A stretch of DNA of 20,078 nt, from positions 602,528 to 622,605 of the forward strand of contig NW_003151255.1 of the NCBI RefSeq assembly GCF_000003605.2, in the 5' to 3' direction. The stretch comes from Saccoglossus kowalevskii. Taxonomy: Eukaryota > Hemichordata > Enteropneusta > Harrimaniidae. Below, one piece after another: positions 19,604 through 20,078 of this stretch. Position 1 is the stretch's first letter. Every line of letters begins with the position of its first letter. The translations under genes were made by a program, and so were the position numbers. The notes beneath the pieces are model-generated. The model worked only from the letters and a program-made list of their open reading frames with translations, made no database searches and had not been told where the DNA came from.

Positions 19604-20078
19604 AAAAAAATACCACTCAGCACAGTATTTAACAACATTGCAACTCAAGATATCTATCGCACCATATCCAATGTTTGTGTAATAATATACGGTGAGAATA
19701 TATGTTCAAGATCTTTGAAATGATCAAGCTACATAGTTTATATATAAAAAAGAAGCATATTTCAACGTCAACATCAACGTCACATTAAGCGTTTCAGTCT
19801 TTGTATAGAAGTTCAACAACTGTGGATTACGTAAGGGTTTACGTAGTGAATATGATAGCATCCAGGCGATGTCAAACAAGTGGAATAACATCTAAAGGGA
19901 CGATAAGTAATAATGAATTACAACTTTTCAACATACAAAAATTATGGAGACCTTAAAGGCATAAACACACATGAAGGATGCTATGAAAAAGAAAATAAAA
20001 GCACAGAACAAAAGCAGTGTCGAAAAGAACATTATGTTTACATGTAAGGAAAAAAGCCCAAAAGCGCAAGCGAAGCTA
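19604..20078 (+). other. Probable 3' UTR and downstream flank
   Basis: AT-rich sequence after the stop with no further coding signal. Transcription probably ends near the AATAAA at 19994-19999, giving a 3' UTR of roughly 400 nt. Confidence 0.55.
19994..19999 (+). terminator. Candidate polyadenylation signal AATAAA
   Basis: This is the canonical hexamer about 390 nt after the stop. Nearer variants such as AATATA (around 19684) could also be used; the true cleavage site is not visible. Confidence 0.45.

Overview
The window is AT-rich nuclear DNA from an animal. It holds one recognisable gene on the + strand, split into at least 15 coding exons between 4759 and 19603. Nothing prokaryotic is present: no operons, rRNA, tRNA or CRISPR. 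The GT-AG introns (about 115 to 2,860 nt) and the extracellular modules (EGF, kringle, WSC, C-type lectin) point to a metazoan. The chitin-binding-like hevein module and the overall mosaic suggest an invertebrate such as a tunicate, hemichordate, other non-vertebrate deuterostome or mollusc. The species cannot be fixed from the sequence.

Layout: 1-4726 is upstream non-coding DNA with no supported gene. A splice-acceptor-like site (AG at 4725-4726) sits 32 nt before the start codon. Exon 1 (4759-4869) encodes a signal peptide and a furin-type RERR site. The following exons encode an EGF-like module (7728-7890), a complete kringle (8376-8651), a complete WSC domain (10896-11186), a first C-type lectin domain over three exons (11302-13319), a hevein-like cysteine module (13864-14070), a second C-type lectin domain over three exons (15427-17894), a 30-nt linker exon (18629-18658) and a third C-type lectin domain over three exons (18823-19603). 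The stop is TAG at 19601-19603. A possible AATAAA polyadenylation signal lies at 19994-19999.

Spliced by hand, the model gives about 765 residues: signal peptide - short propeptide - EGF - kringle - WSC - CTLD1 - hevein-like - CTLD2 - CTLD3. There is no transmembrane segment, and the chain ends six residues after the last lectin cysteine, so the product is predicted to be secreted. Almost every module boundary is a phase-1 intron, as expected from exon shuffling. Every predicted disulfide cysteine of the kringle and of the three lectin folds is present.

The main discovery candidate is this architecture: a kringle-WSC pair, as in Kremen proteins, joined to three lectin domains and a hevein-like chitin-binding-type module in one secreted protein. 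It looks like a multivalent glycan-binding or pattern-recognition protein, but that function is inferred. The main uncertainty is the CTLD2 intron. The best-looking donor (15585) gives a frame mismatch and a premature stop, and the reading frame is kept only by a weaker donor at 15611, an unseen exon, or correction of a sequence error.
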